The notes below the pieces were generated by a model, which worked only from the letters and a program-made list of their open reading frames with translations, was not told where the DNA came from and made no database searches. From Hyphomicrobiales bacterium (GTDB taxonomy: Bacteria > Pseudomonadota > Alphaproteobacteria > Rhizobiales > Beijerinckiaceae): 39,925 nucleotides of DNA. Location: the NCBI GenBank assembly GCA_019246665.1, contig JAFAQA010000362.1, positions 1 to 39,925 on the forward strand, given 5' to 3'. Below are positions 7,034 to 15,990 of this stretch, piece after piece. The stretch's first letter is position 1. The number at the start of each line of letters is the position of its first letter. Both the position numbers and the translations under genes were made by a program.

Positions 7034-9394
7034 CTATGCTGCAATGTCGTGCGCCGCCGTGTCATCGTTGGCCGGGCTGACGGCGAGAAGCCGCGCAGGC
7101 TTTTCTGCCGCGAAGCGTTCTAGGGTTCGTTCGAGGGCCGGCTGATCGGCATCCCCTTGCACGACGAGCGTCACGTCGGCTGCGGCGAGAAGCGCGCGCA
7201 TCACAAGAGACTCACCCTCGCCCGCGGAGCGCGCCTCGACAATGACGGCGTCGTAAGTTTGAGCGAAGGTCCGCAACATGACGCCGAGCTCTTGCGCCGC
7301 CGAAGCGTCTTCCGGCAGTGGCGAAACTCCCGCCGGAACGATGTGAAGCTCCGTCAACGGATCGCGCTGGATCGCCTCGGCAAAGCCGATTTCGTTCCCA
7401 ATCAATTCGCTCGCCCCTTTTGTTTCGGCTCGCTCTTTTTCTTCTGAGAACGCGCTTTTTCCCCGACCATCGAGATCGATCAGAAGCGTTGCCGCTTCAC
7501 GCGCGAGATGACGGGCGAGCGGCAAGGTGAAAGAGGCAGTTGAATCGGCGTTCCTTGCCGGGCTCACAAGAATGACCACCCCATGGCCTTCTGGCTTGAG
7601 CGCGAGGAGGTAATCCCCGATCGCCCCAAACTCGGCGGGACGCGAAGCTTTGGCCTCGCCGCGCACAATGGCGCGCGCCTCACCGACACTTCCTGATTGC
7701 GCCCCCTCCCTATTTGCGCGAGCTTCGTGCGCAACCTCAACTTCGGCGTCTGGCTCAACCGGTGTTCGCGTCGGCTCGCCAAGGGGCTTTGTCGCCACAG
7801 GGGTGACTGCAGTCCCGAAAACCGGAACTTTCTCTTCGACGGAAGCCTCGGGCACTCGCCTCGTCAGGGTGGGCGAAGGCTCGAGCCTGCGCCTGCTCGC
7901 GACGGTATTGTCCCATGCAAGGCCCGGAAGAGCCGGACGCCGCCCGCCCGACACCACGGCGACTTCCTTGGCGACCACCCCCGCCACGGCAAGCACCAAC
8001 GTGCCGAGCGTAGCGATCGCGATGATCGGGATCTTGCGTGGGAAGGAGGGCGTCGCCGGGACGAGTGCCCGGGCGATGATGCGGGCATCGGGCGGCACGG
8101 CCTTGTCGTCTTCGTCGCGCGCCACTGCCTCGCGATACTTCGCCATATAGGCCTCGAGCTGATCGCGCGCCGCCTTGGCGTCCCGCTCGAGCGCGCGGAG
8201 CTCGACCTCCTTGCCGTTGGCCTCCGAGGAGGTCTTCTTCTGCTGCTCGAGCGCCGCATTGACGCTCTCCACGCGTGAGCCGGCAGCGCGTGCATCATTC
8301 TCGAGGCCGCGTATCGTCTTCTCGGCCGCAAGCTTGATCTCCTTGTCGAGATCGGCCAGCTGCGCCCCAAGCTCCTTCATGCGCGGATGTTGCGGCAAAA
8401 GAGTGCGCCCTTCGAGCGCCAGCTGCGCCGAGAGGGTCGCGCGCTGCTCGTTCAACCGGCGGATCAGCTCGTTGTTGGCTACCTCCGAAACGTCGAGCAC
8501 ACGGCCGGATTGGATCGCGTCGTGCAGCAGCTTCGCCTTGGAGAGCGCATCTGCCTGCGCGGCGCGCGCATTGGCAAGCTGGGCATTGAGATCGGCGAGC
8601 TGCTGAGCGTTGATGGAGACATTATTCGCCCCCTGCAAGAGCCCATTTTGCGTACGGAAGCTTTCGATACGTGCTTCGGCCTCATCGACCTTCTTGCGCA
8701 AGGGTTCGATGGCGCTTGACAGCCAGGCGCTCGCCGAACGCGCCGTGGATCTCTTTGCCCCCTCCTGCGTCGCGAGATAGAGATCGGCCACGGTGTTCGC
8801 AGCGTCGGCGGCAAGCCGGGCATCGACCGAGGTGAACTCGATGTTGATGACCCGGGAGCCCCGCGCCGGATAAACGCGTAGCCTCTCCTGAAACTTGTCG
8901 AGCACTCGATCCTCAGCCGCGATATTCGCCGGATTTTGCACGAGGCCCGCAAGAATGAGAAGGCGCAGCCACGGCCGCGGCGGACCGGCGAGAGGATCAA
9001 ATTCAGGATTGCCCACGAGATGCAGGCGCCGAATGGCGTCGAGAGCGAGCTCGTGCGAGCTCATGAGGAGCACTTGGCTCTGCACCGCCTCGTCGTCGAC
9101 CGGCGCGGGCTGACTCGCAGCATCGCGTTCCGTGCCCGGACGCGTGTAGAAATTATCCGCGCTCTCGATCAGGATTTCCGCCTCGCCCTTATAGCGCGGC
9201 GTCACCAGATTCACATAAACGAAGGAGCCGATAAGAGCCAGGAGGGTGAGCCCCAGGATCGGCCTTGCCCGCATGCGAATGGCGCTGCCGAGCACGCCGA
9301 GATCGAAATCATCGGCGGCATCTCCCCGGGAAATTTCCCCGGGCCGATGCTTTGCGATTTCGCCCTCATAGGCGTCGCCCACGGAAAGCTCCAT
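7034..9394 (-). CDS. Exopolysaccharide co-polymerase, GumC/Wzc-like, with degenerate kinase domain
   Basis: A 786-residue polysaccharide co-polymerase. The N-terminal Wzz domain carries a membrane segment at about residues 45-65 and the typical TPRYKGEAEILIES strand after it. A long periplasmic coiled-coil region (about 190-430) follows, then a second membrane segment (about 453-480), a Pro/Glu-rich linker, and a cytoplasmic BY-kinase-like domain from about residue 600. In that domain the Walker A region reads SPARNADST, with Asp where the Lys of GKST should be, while the A' motif LLIDLD is kept. There is no C-terminal tyrosine cluster. I infer chain-length control or export scaffolding without tyrosine-kinase activity. 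It is divergent from the Wza-like gene; the 141 bases between them hold the promoters. Confidence 0.88.
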   Translation of the reverse strand: MELSVGDAYEGEIAKHRPGEISRGDAADDFDLGVLGSAIRMRARPILGLTLLALIGSFVYVNLVTPRYKGEAEILIESADNFYTRPGTERDAASQPAPVDDEAVQSQVLLMSSHELALDAIRRLHLVGNPEFDPLAGPPRPWLRLLILAGLVQNPANIAAEDRVLDKFQERLRVYPARGSRVINIEFTSVDARLAADAANTVADLYLATQEGAKRSTARSASAWLSSAIEPLRKKVDEAEARIESFRTQNGLLQGANNVSINAQQLADLNAQLANARAAQADALSKAKLLHDAIQSGRVLDVSEVANNELIRRLNEQRATLSAQLALEGRTLLPQHPRMKELGAQLADLDKEIKLAAEKTIRGLENDARAAGSRVESVNAALEQQKKTSSEANGKEVELRALERDAKAARDQLEAYMAKYREAVARDEDDKAVPPDARIIARALVPATPSFPRKIPIIAIATLGTLVLAVAGVVAKEVAVVSGGRRPALPGLAWDNTVASRRRLEPSPTLTRRVPEASVEEKVPVFGTAVTPVATKPLGEPTRTPVEPDAEVEVAHEARANREGAQSGSVGEARAIVRGEAKASRPAEFGAIGDYLLALKPEGHGVVILVSPARNADSTASFTLPLARHLAREAATLLIDLDGRGKSAFSEEKERAETKGASELIGNEIGFAEAIQRDPLTELHIVPAGVSPLPEDASAAQELGVMLRTFAQTYDAVIVEARSAGEGESLVMRALLAAADVTLVVQGDADQPALERTLERFAAEKPARLLAVSPANDDTAAHDIAA

Positions 9395-9498
9395 GTATTG
9401 TGGAGAGATAAGAAAGCATTCATATGGTTTCTATCGAGTTAAAATAAGCATTCTGAGCGTGTTGGGATGTGAGAGTATTTATTAACCATAAGAGCGTT

Positions 9499-9518
9499 AA
9501 CTCACCTAAATCTGAGTT
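9499..9518. promoter_or_regulatory. Inverted repeat in the divergent EPS promoter region
   Basis: A perfect 6-bp dyad, AACTCA-N8-TGAGTT, lies in the AT-rich 141-base spacer between the divergent co-polymerase and export-protein genes, 18 bases before the ATG at 9536. Its position fits an operator or the leader of the export gene. The binding protein is unknown, and a 6-bp dyad can arise by chance. Confidence 0.3.
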
Positions 9519-9535
9519 GAGTTTGCTCAAAAATC

Positions 9536-10093
9536 ATGAACCGTCGCCAATTCTTGAGCGGGCTCGTTCTCATCGTGCCCTCAGCATGCGCGCCTTATTA
9601 CGTCGCGACCGGGTTTCCGCCTGAGGCGCCCGACGCTCCCTACACACTCGCCAGCGGCGACAAGGTGCGCGTCATCGTCTTCGGCCAGGATAATCTCTCG
9701 AACATCTACCCCGTGGATGGCTCAGGCCGCATTTCCATGCCGCTGATCGGCACGGTGCCGGCACGCGGCCTCACCACACGTGCTCTCGAGCGGCAGATCT
9801 CGGCGCGGCTGCGCAACGGCTTCGTCCGGGAGCCGCAGGTGACGGTCGACATCGACACCTACCGGCCGTTCTTCATCCTCGGCGAAGTGGTGGCGAGCGG
9901 CCAATACCCTTACGTCAGCGGCATGACCGTCGAGAAAGCGGTTGCGATTGCCGGAGGCTTCAGCCCGAGAGCCTACCAATACGCAGGCGATGTGACACGT
10001 CAAATCAACGGCGAGCCGTTCACGGCGAGCTTGCCGATCACCGCGCCGGTCGCTCCCGGCGATACCATCGTGATCCGCGAACGGTTCCTTTGA
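9536..10093 (+). CDS. Polysaccharide export protein, Wza/ExoF-like (short form)
   Basis: A 185-residue polysaccharide export protein. It starts with a hydrophobic signal (NRRQFLSGLVLIVPSAC) that may be Tat-type, and whose Cys18 sits in an imperfect lipobox (P-S-A-C), so lipidation is uncertain. A Poly_export domain follows (about 35-115: YTLASGDKVRVIVFGQDNLS, then GRISMPLIGTVPARGLT and PQVTVDI). An SLBB-like domain comes next (ILGEVVASGQYPYVSGMTVEKAVAIAGGFSPRA). It lacks the C-terminal outer-membrane helix region of full-length Wza, as many rhizobial versions do. Its role is translocation of exopolysaccharide across the periplasm and outer membrane with the divergent co-polymerase. It overlaps the next gene by one base (TGATG), which suggests coupling. 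Confidence 0.88.
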   Translation: MNRRQFLSGLVLIVPSACAPYYVATGFPPEAPDAPYTLASGDKVRVIVFGQDNLSNIYPVDGSGRISMPLIGTVPARGLTTRALERQISARLRNGFVREPQVTVDIDTYRPFFILGEVVASGQYPYVSGMTVEKAVAIAGGFSPRAYQYAGDVTRQINGEPFTASLPITAPVAPGDTIVIRERFL

Positions 10094-11298
10094 TGCATAG
10101 CGGCCCAATGGTCGAGTTCGGGACGACGGGCGCCCCGAGCTCGGGGTCACAGCGCAGCTTGCGCATCTTGCACGTCTTTCGGGCTCCGCTGGGCGGGCTT
10201 TTCCGCCATGTCCAGGATTTGGCCCGCGCACAGATCGAACGGGGACATGCAGTCGGCATTTTTTGCGACAGTCGCACGGGAGGTGCGCGGGGCGACGCCA
10301 TGCTGGCCTCGCTCGAGCCTTTGCTCGCGCTCGGCCTGACGCGCGGGCCGATGCGCCGCAACCCGCATCCAAGCGATCTCGTTGCGCTTGCAGCCCTCCG
10401 ACGCCTGACGCGAAAGATAAAGCCCGACATCATTCACGCGCATGGCTCGAAAGGAGGCGTCTACGGGCGCCTTCCGGCGCTCTTTCGTCGCGACCGCATA
10501 CTGCGCGCCTACACTCCGCATGGTGGCAGTCTCAACCACCGGCCAGGGAGCGCGGTCCATTGGATCTACATGCGAATCGAGGCTTTGCTCGGCCGAGTGA
10601 CCGACCTCTTCACCTTCGAGAGCGGGTTCATCGCTGGACGCTACCTCGCCTATGTCGGGCAACCTCGCGCCTTGAGCCGCGTCATCTGGAATGGCCTGCA
10701 TCGTCACGAGTTCAAGCCTGTCATCTCCGCGCCGAACGCGTCCTCCCTGCTCTACATTGGCGAATTCCGAGCGGCGAAAGGAATTCCCACCCTGATCCAG
10801 GCGCTTTGCCTCCTGCGCCAGCGGGGCGAGCCCGTCTCCATCACTCTCGTTGGATCAGGTCCCGATGAAGATGAGTTGCGTGGCGCCCTTGCTCGCCTAG
10901 GGCTGGCCAGCAGCGCGACGATTCTTCCCCCGCAACCGGCCCGCGAAGCCATGCGCTTTGGCCGCGTCATGGTCGTTCCGTCGCGCGCCGAGTCGCTCCC
11001 TTATGTCATTCTCGAAGCAGCAGCCGCTCAGGTTCCGCTAATCGCCACGAAGGTCGGCGGCGTGCCGGAAATCTTCGGTCCATTCGCGTCCGAGCTCTTG
11101 CCGTGGGACGATCCGATGGCGCTTGCCGACGCCATTGCGAACCGACTGGAAATGCCAGTGGGGGAGCTCCGGGAGAGAGCATCAGCTCTTGCCGCATTCG
11201 TCGAGCAACGCTTCTCCGTCACGAAAATGGCCGATGGTGTGCTTGCAGCATATCGCGAAGCCATGGCCCTACGCTCTCCTGCCCGCCAGCAGCCTTGA
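10093..11298 (+). CDS. Glycosyltransferase family 4 (EPS assembly)
   Basis: A 401-residue GT-B glycosyltransferase. The N-terminal domain has LRILHVFRAPLGGLFRHVQDLA, with the acceptor-side glycine-rich turn, and the PDIIHAHGSKGG motif. The C-terminal donor domain has LLYIGEFRAAKGIPTLIQAL, LVGSGPDEDEL and the retaining GT4 E-x7-E motif (E300 and E308 in AESLPYVILEAAA), then GGVPEIF. It should transfer a sugar from an NDP donor to the lipid-linked repeat unit on the cytoplasmic face. The ATG at 10093 overlaps the stop of the export gene; a TTG three bases earlier is also in frame but less likely. No membrane segment is visible. The specific sugar cannot be told from the sequence. Confidence 0.9.
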   Translation: MHSGPMVEFGTTGAPSSGSQRSLRILHVFRAPLGGLFRHVQDLARAQIERGHAVGIFCDSRTGGARGDAMLASLEPLLALGLTRGPMRRNPHPSDLVALAALRRLTRKIKPDIIHAHGSKGGVYGRLPALFRRDRILRAYTPHGGSLNHRPGSAVHWIYMRIEALLGRVTDLFTFESGFIAGRYLAYVGQPRALSRVIWNGLHRHEFKPVISAPNASSLLYIGEFRAAKGIPTLIQALCLLRQRGEPVSITLVGSGPDEDELRGALARLGLASSATILPPQPAREAMRFGRVMVVPSRAESLPYVILEAAAAQVPLIATKVGGVPEIFGPFASELLPWDDPMALADAIANRLEMPVGELRERASALAAFVEQRFSVTKMADGVLAAYREAMALRSPARQQP

Positions 11299-11375
11299 GA
11301 CAGCACCCGATCTAATTAACCGACGATGCGGTGATCGACCCGGCTGAAGCACGTCGTACGGTGTTTGAGAGCTCA

Positions 11376-11395
11376 TGGTTAGGTTTTCATAACCA
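11376..11395 (+). terminator. Possible weak terminator after the glycosyltransferase gene
   Basis: TGGTTA and TAACCA form a 6-bp hairpin with an 8-base loop, followed directly by GTTTTTCT. This resembles a Rho-independent terminator, but the stem is AT-rich and short. The surrounding spacer 11299-11582 is AT-rich and probably also holds the promoter for the sugar transferase; I see no gene in it. Confidence 0.35.
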
Positions 11396-11582
11396 GTTTT
11401 TCTATAAATTACCTTTTACTCATAGGTAAATACGCGGAATTTTCGGTGATTCAATTGAAGCGTAAGTATCTGAAAGCGCTAGGACGCGTTTTGCCCATCG
11501 TATCGCCCAGGTTTCCGCAAATCTCTCGCCACGCTGGCGCGAGCGCGACTCGCCGCAAAATCATGAGCGCGAGCCGCGGGCG

Positions 11583-13130
11583 ATGAGCAGTTTCGGCAGC
11601 AACGGCATCATCAAAGCCAAGGCTCCGGGCCCGGATGGCGCGTCCGAACGCGCACGTCCCCAGAAACGGTCCTCGCGCCTCTCGCCGATTGCCGAGAGCA
11701 TCGCTTCACTTCCCGTGAAGCCCGGCTATTCGCACATTCTGATCGAAAGCTTGGCACGCCTTACCGACTTCATCGTCCTCATGGTGAGCGCGCTTGTCGT
11801 CTTCCGCCTCTATTTCGGCAGTTTTGCGGAGTTCGATGCTGCCTACTCGGCGATGTTGCCGCTGGTCTCCATTGCGGCGCTTTTCGCCTTTCAGACCGCC
11901 TCCCTTTACCAGCTGAGCGCCTTGCGGCGCTTCGCTCATGCGCTGCCGCGCCTCGCGGCCGCCTGGACCCTGGTGTTCCTCGTCGCCCTTGCAAGCATCT
12001 TCTTCATGAAGAGTGCGGATGCGTTTTCGCGAGTTTTTCTCGTCTCGTGGTTCTGGCTCGGTTTGCTTGTCCTCAGCCTCACGAGGATAGCGATATCGTC
12101 CTTGCTGCGGCAACTCGCACGCAGCGGCAGGCTTGATCGGCGCACCGTGCTCGTCGGAGGGGGTGAGCCGGCGGAATCGCTGATCAAGCTCCTCGAGAGC
12201 GAGAAGGAGATGGGGCTGCAAATTTGCGGCGTCTTCGACGATCGCACCGATAGCCGCTCACCGGAGGTCATCGCGAATTATCCGAAACTCGGCACCGTCG
12301 ATGAGCTTGTCGAATTCGCGCGCCGCACCCGCGTCGATCTGGTGATCTTCACGCTCCCTGTCACGGCCGAGCAGCGTATTTTGCAAATGCTGCGCACGCT
12401 TTCGGTGCTGCCCATCGATATTCGCCTCTCGGCGCATATGGCGAAGCTTCGCCTGCGGCCGCGCTCCTATTCCTATATCGGATCGGTGCCCGTCCTCGAC
12501 CTCTCCGACAGGCCGATCGCCGAATGGGACCTCGTGTTGAAATGGGTCTTCGACAAGGTCATCGGCTGGACCCTGCTGGTCGTCTTGTCGCCGATCCTGC
12601 TTTTGATCGCCCTCTCGGTGAAGCTCGATTCAAAGGGGCGTGTCTTCTTTCGCCAGAAGCGCCTCGGCTTCAACAACGAGATCGTCGAGATCTTCAAGTT
12701 CCGATCCATGTATGTCGAGGATACGGACCCAGCTGCGGCCAAGCTGGTGACGCCGGGTGACCCGCGCGTCACACGTGTCGGGCGTTTCATCCGCAAGACG
12801 TCGCTCGACGAGTTGCCGCAACTCCTCAATGTCGCGGTGTTCGGCAATCTTTCGCTCGTCGGCCCGCGACCGCACGCGCTCCAAGCGAAAGCCGCCGACA
12901 GGCTCTACGACCAAGTGGTCGACGGCTATTTCTCCCGCCATCGCGTCAAGCCCGGGATCACGGGGTGGGCTCAGGTCCATGGCTGGCGCGGCGAAACCGA
13001 CACGCAGGAGAAGATTCAAAAGCGCGTCGAGCATGATCTCTATTATATCGAGAACTGGTCGCTTTTCTTCGATCTGAAGATCCTGATGATGACGCCGGGC
13101 GCCCTCCTCAATCCGAAGAACGCCTACTGA
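11583..13130 (+). CDS. Undecaprenyl-phosphate glucose phosphotransferase (EPS-initiating sugar transferase)
   Basis: A 515-residue initiating glycosyl-1-phosphate transferase of the WbaP/ExoY/CpsE superfamily. The N-terminal half has about four membrane helices (residues 57-180), followed by a CoA-binding-like Rossmann segment (TVLVGGGEPAESLIKLLE, about 195-300). One further membrane helix (WTLLVVLSPILLLIALSVKL) leads into the catalytic domain. Catalytic-domain motifs are VFFRQKRLGFNN, FKFRSMYV, RKTSLDELPQLLNV, SLVGPRPHA and VKPGITGWAQV. It loads the first sugar phosphate, probably glucose or galactose, onto undecaprenyl phosphate at the inner membrane. Only 4 bases separate it from the polymerase gene, so the two are co-transcribed. 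Confidence 0.93.
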   Translation: MSSFGSNGIIKAKAPGPDGASERARPQKRSSRLSPIAESIASLPVKPGYSHILIESLARLTDFIVLMVSALVVFRLYFGSFAEFDAAYSAMLPLVSIAALFAFQTASLYQLSALRRFAHALPRLAAAWTLVFLVALASIFFMKSADAFSRVFLVSWFWLGLLVLSLTRIAISSLLRQLARSGRLDRRTVLVGGGEPAESLIKLLESEKEMGLQICGVFDDRTDSRSPEVIANYPKLGTVDELVEFARRTRVDLVIFTLPVTAEQRILQMLRTLSVLPIDIRLSAHMAKLRLRPRSYSYIGSVPVLDLSDRPIAEWDLVLKWVFDKVIGWTLLVVLSPILLLIALSVKLDSKGRVFFRQKRLGFNNEIVEIFKFRSMYVEDTDPAAAKLVTPGDPRVTRVGRFIRKTSLDELPQLLNVAVFGNLSLVGPRPHALQAKAADRLYDQVVDGYFSRHRVKPGITGWAQVHGWRGETDTQEKIQKRVEHDLYYIENWSLFFDLKILMMTPGALLNPKNAY

Positions 13131-13134
13131 AACG

Positions 13135-14397
13135 ATGGCGACCACGGCGGCTTATGGACGTTCCGTCTCGGGAGCGCCGCCTCGCGCCGCCGCTGACCTC
13201 AAGCGTGCCATCGAGCGCGGGCTCCTGTTCCTCCTCACGGCGTCGAGCTTCATCGCTTTCGTCGAGCCCTCCCCTTACGAATTGATCTTCGCCGGGGTGC
13301 TTGCTTTCTTCCTTGCGACGGGTGGCTTGCGTGTTCGCCCGTCGATCCTTCCGCTCGCCTTCTGTCTCATCGTGTTCAGCATTGGCGGCTTCATCAGCCT
13401 CGCGCCTTTTCTCGATGAGAGCGAGTCGGTGATGTTCACGTTGGTCTCCGCTTATCTCAGCCTCACCTCTTTGTTCTTTGCCATGCTGCTACGCATCGAT
13501 GCGCCAGGCCGGATCGAGGCCTTGCGCAACGGCTACGTGATTGCCGGCGTCGCCGCCTCGATTGCCGGCATTATCGGATTTTTCAACATCGGAGGACTCG
13601 GTGAGATCTTGACACGTTACGATCGAGCCGCTGGGACCTTCAAGGATCCGAATGTGCTCGGTACCTTCGTCATCTTGCCGCTCGTCTATTTGGTGCACTC
13701 GATCCTGACGACACGATTGCGCGTTTGGAGCGTCGCCGCGGGCGCGATCATTGTATTTGGCGGCGTGTTCCTCTCCTTTTCGCGCGGTGCCTGGGGCCAC
13801 GCCTTCGGTTCTCTCGCCCTGATGACAGTGCTCACTTTCATCGCAAATCGTGAAGCGCGAGTTCGCCGGCGCATCATCGTGATGACGATGGTCGGTTTGA
13901 CCTCCATCACCGGCGCGTTCGCCGCGGTGCTCTCCTTGAATTCGGTCGAACGCACCTTCGAGAATCGCGCGACCTTCGAGCAGAGCTACGATCTCGGTGA
14001 GCAGGGGCGCTTCGGCAATCAGCTCGCCTCGATTCCCATGCTCATGGAGCGGCCAAACGGTTTCGGGCCTTTGCGCTTCCGCTTCTTCTTTGCCGAGGAT
14101 GCCCACAACGTCTACATCAACGCATTCGCATCCTATGGCTGGCTCGGCGGCTTCAGCTATCTCGTGCTCATCATTCTCACGATGAGCATCGGCTGGCGGC
14201 TTGTGTGCGCTGATTTTAGCTTGCGCGGGCACGCCATCGTCATCTGGTCGACCCTGTTCGTGGAGATCTTGCAAGGCTTCCAGATCGACACCGACCACTG
14301 GCGTCACTTTTGGCTGATGCTGGGGCTTATATGGGGGATGCTCCCGGTGCTGCGCTCGGCTTTGCTTCCTCTCGCGCCGGGGCGGCACCTTTCTTGA
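13135..14397 (+). CDS. O-antigen ligase/polymerase family membrane protein (Wzy-like)
   Basis: A 420-residue polytopic membrane protein with about ten hydrophobic segments and a larger periplasmic loop (about residues 260-325) containing the region EDAHNVYINAFASYGWLGG. This H-N-.-Y...ASYGWLGG pattern is typical of the Wzy_C / O-antigen ligase family, as is the preceding DPNVLGTF and SFSRGAW. In this setting it most likely polymerises the lipid-linked EPS repeat unit. The family also contains WaaL ligases, and sequence alone does not separate them well. Its last 71 bases overlap the 3' end of the convergent flippase gene. Confidence 0.87.
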   Translation: MATTAAYGRSVSGAPPRAAADLKRAIERGLLFLLTASSFIAFVEPSPYELIFAGVLAFFLATGGLRVRPSILPLAFCLIVFSIGGFISLAPFLDESESVMFTLVSAYLSLTSLFFAMLLRIDAPGRIEALRNGYVIAGVAASIAGIIGFFNIGGLGEILTRYDRAAGTFKDPNVLGTFVILPLVYLVHSILTTRLRVWSVAAGAIIVFGGVFLSFSRGAWGHAFGSLALMTVLTFIANREARVRRRIIVMTMVGLTSITGAFAAVLSLNSVERTFENRATFEQSYDLGEQGRFGNQLASIPMLMERPNGFGPLRFRFFFAEDAHNVYINAFASYGWLGGFSYLVLIILTMSIGWRLVCADFSLRGHAIVIWSTLFVEILQGFQIDTDHWRHFWLMLGLIWGMLPVLRSALLPLAPGRHLS

Positions 14398-15784
14398 GAA
14401 AGGCGCGCAGACCCGCCACGTCGAAGAGCCAGACCGCGGCCACATAGATCATGAAGCCCGCACCGGCGCGTCCCACAAGCGTGAGGAATTCATGCCCCTC
14501 GAAGCGCAGCGGCATGGTTGCAGCAAAGAGCAGGAGGCAACCGACCGCGATCTTGCCGAGATCCCGCAGGGGCCAATCAATCAAACGGCTCAAAATAGCG
14601 CGCCGCAGCACGAGGGCGAGGCCGACGCCCATCCCGGAAAGATGGGCAATCGAGGCGGCCAAAAGTCCGTCAGTAGGCAGAATTATCAGTACCGCGACAT
14701 CGACCACCACGGCCGCGATGGCGGCAAGCAAGATGTCGCCGGTGCGCAGCTCGACTTGAAAAACCGGCCGCAGCACGAAGGCCTGGGCCGTATAGGCGAA
14801 ACCCGCCGCAGCCGCGATGGGCGCATAGCGCGCGAAAACGTCGCGAAAATGCTCGGCAAGGAGGAGCTGGGCCAGCGGCTCGGCCACAAGCGCAAAGCCG
14901 AGTGCTGCGGGCGCAAGCACGAGAAGCATCACCGCAACGTTGCGGGCAATCTCCTCACGGGTGCGAGCTGTGCCTTGCCGATGAAGATTGGCGACGAGCC
15001 TGGGGAACAACACCGCATCGCCGACCGACGCCGTGACCGCAAGCGCGCGGAAGGCAATGTCGAATGTAATTGCATAAGCGCCAGTCTCCGCAAGCGAGCC
15101 TCCGCGCGCCAGGAAAGTGCGGTTGAGCACCGCGATCGACAGGTAGCAGCCTTCGGCGAGCACCATCGGTGTCGCGTAGCGGGCAAAGCGCTTCGCGAAG
15201 CTCCGGCACGCAAGGCGCGGCCGAGCTTCTTTGTCCTTGAGCCGCAATACGCCATAGGTAATCGAGGGAAGCGTCGCGACGGCAAGGGCGAAACACGTCG
15301 TGACGAATGAGCCGGTGAAGAGCGCGACAGGCACAACGAAACCAAAGGTGAAAATGCTGCGCGCAACGACCATGATGGCATAGCGGCGCGGATCAAATCG
15401 CGCCCGGCACAAGGCCGTCCAATACTCGAAGGCGGCATTTGCCGCGGTGACCGCGACCAGCGCAACGAGCGATGCGAGGCTCGTTTCCGGCAAGAACCCC
15501 GACACGGCGACGATAATCGCGAGAGTGAGCGCAATTCCGGTTGAGGCGCAAAAGGCAGCGTCGAGCGTCGCGCGCAACTGCGGCTCCTTCGTGCGCGCAA
15601 CCGGCGTATAGAAGCGCATGGCACTGAGCCGCACCCAGTCATAGGCGAGATTGCCGAGCAGCAGCGCCGCTGCGAAATAGACGGTGAAGGCGCCGAACGC
15701 CGATGCCGGAAGGGCCCAGGCCAGCGCCAGCGCCAGGCCAAGGTTGAGGAGCGCGTTGAGCGCAAAGAGCGCGCCGGACCACAT
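14327..15784 (-). CDS. Polysaccharide flippase, Wzx-like (MOP superfamily)
   Basis: A 485-residue protein with twelve or more hydrophobic segments and the overall pattern of Wzx/RfbX polysaccharide transporters. Features include an N-terminal GALFALNALLNLGLALALAWALP, the segment ARYATPMVLAEGCYLSIAVLNRTFLA in the middle, and AEPLAQLLLAEHFRDVFA typical of the second half. It should flip the undecaprenyl-linked repeat unit to the periplasm. The transcript runs opposite to the polymerase gene and their 3' ends overlap by 71 bases, so the short Ala/Pro-rich tail of this protein is coded opposite the end of the other. The 206 bases upstream, before gyrA ends, hold nothing I can support. Confidence 0.87.
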   Translation of the reverse strand: MWSGALFALNALLNLGLALALAWALPASAFGAFTVYFAAALLLGNLAYDWVRLSAMRFYTPVARTKEPQLRATLDAAFCASTGIALTLAIIVAVSGFLPETSLASLVALVAVTAANAAFEYWTALCRARFDPRRYAIMVVARSIFTFGFVVPVALFTGSFVTTCFALAVATLPSITYGVLRLKDKEARPRLACRSFAKRFARYATPMVLAEGCYLSIAVLNRTFLARGGSLAETGAYAITFDIAFRALAVTASVGDAVLFPRLVANLHRQGTARTREEIARNVAVMLLVLAPAALGFALVAEPLAQLLLAEHFRDVFARYAPIAAAAGFAYTAQAFVLRPVFQVELRTGDILLAAIAAVVVDVAVLIILPTDGLLAASIAHLSGMGVGLALVLRRAILSRLIDWPLRDLGKIAVGCLLLFAATMPLRFEGHEFLTLVGRAGAGFMIYVAAVWLFDVAGLRAFLKKGAAPAREEAKPSAAPGASPI

Positions 15785-15990
15785 GCGGCAAGCTTAGCTC
15801 AAAACCCCTTCAGAAGCTTGAACCCGCCGGACACGGATGCTTCGGGCGCCCATGAAAGACCGGCGCGAAACGCGATCCCTTCGGTTCGCGCGGGCTTCAT
15901 CCGGAATGAAAATCGCTCTCGGCATGGATCGGGGTAGGCATCAACGCGGGTAGCATGCTCGATGCTCATGTGACGAACAGCCACTCGAAC

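Noticed and set aside
6579-7145. Plus-strand frame of 188 codons across the tRNA-Leu region
   Set aside because: It is the antisense of the tRNA, its intron and the end of the co-polymerase gene; no protein family is seen.
13489-14445. Minus-strand frame of 318 codons opposite the Wzy-like gene
   Set aside because: It is His/Glu/Arg-rich antisense of a clear membrane protein and has no start signal.
15799-15984. Minus-strand frame of 61 codons between gyrA and the flippase gene
   Set aside because: It has no ribosome site or known family, and it is too short to support.
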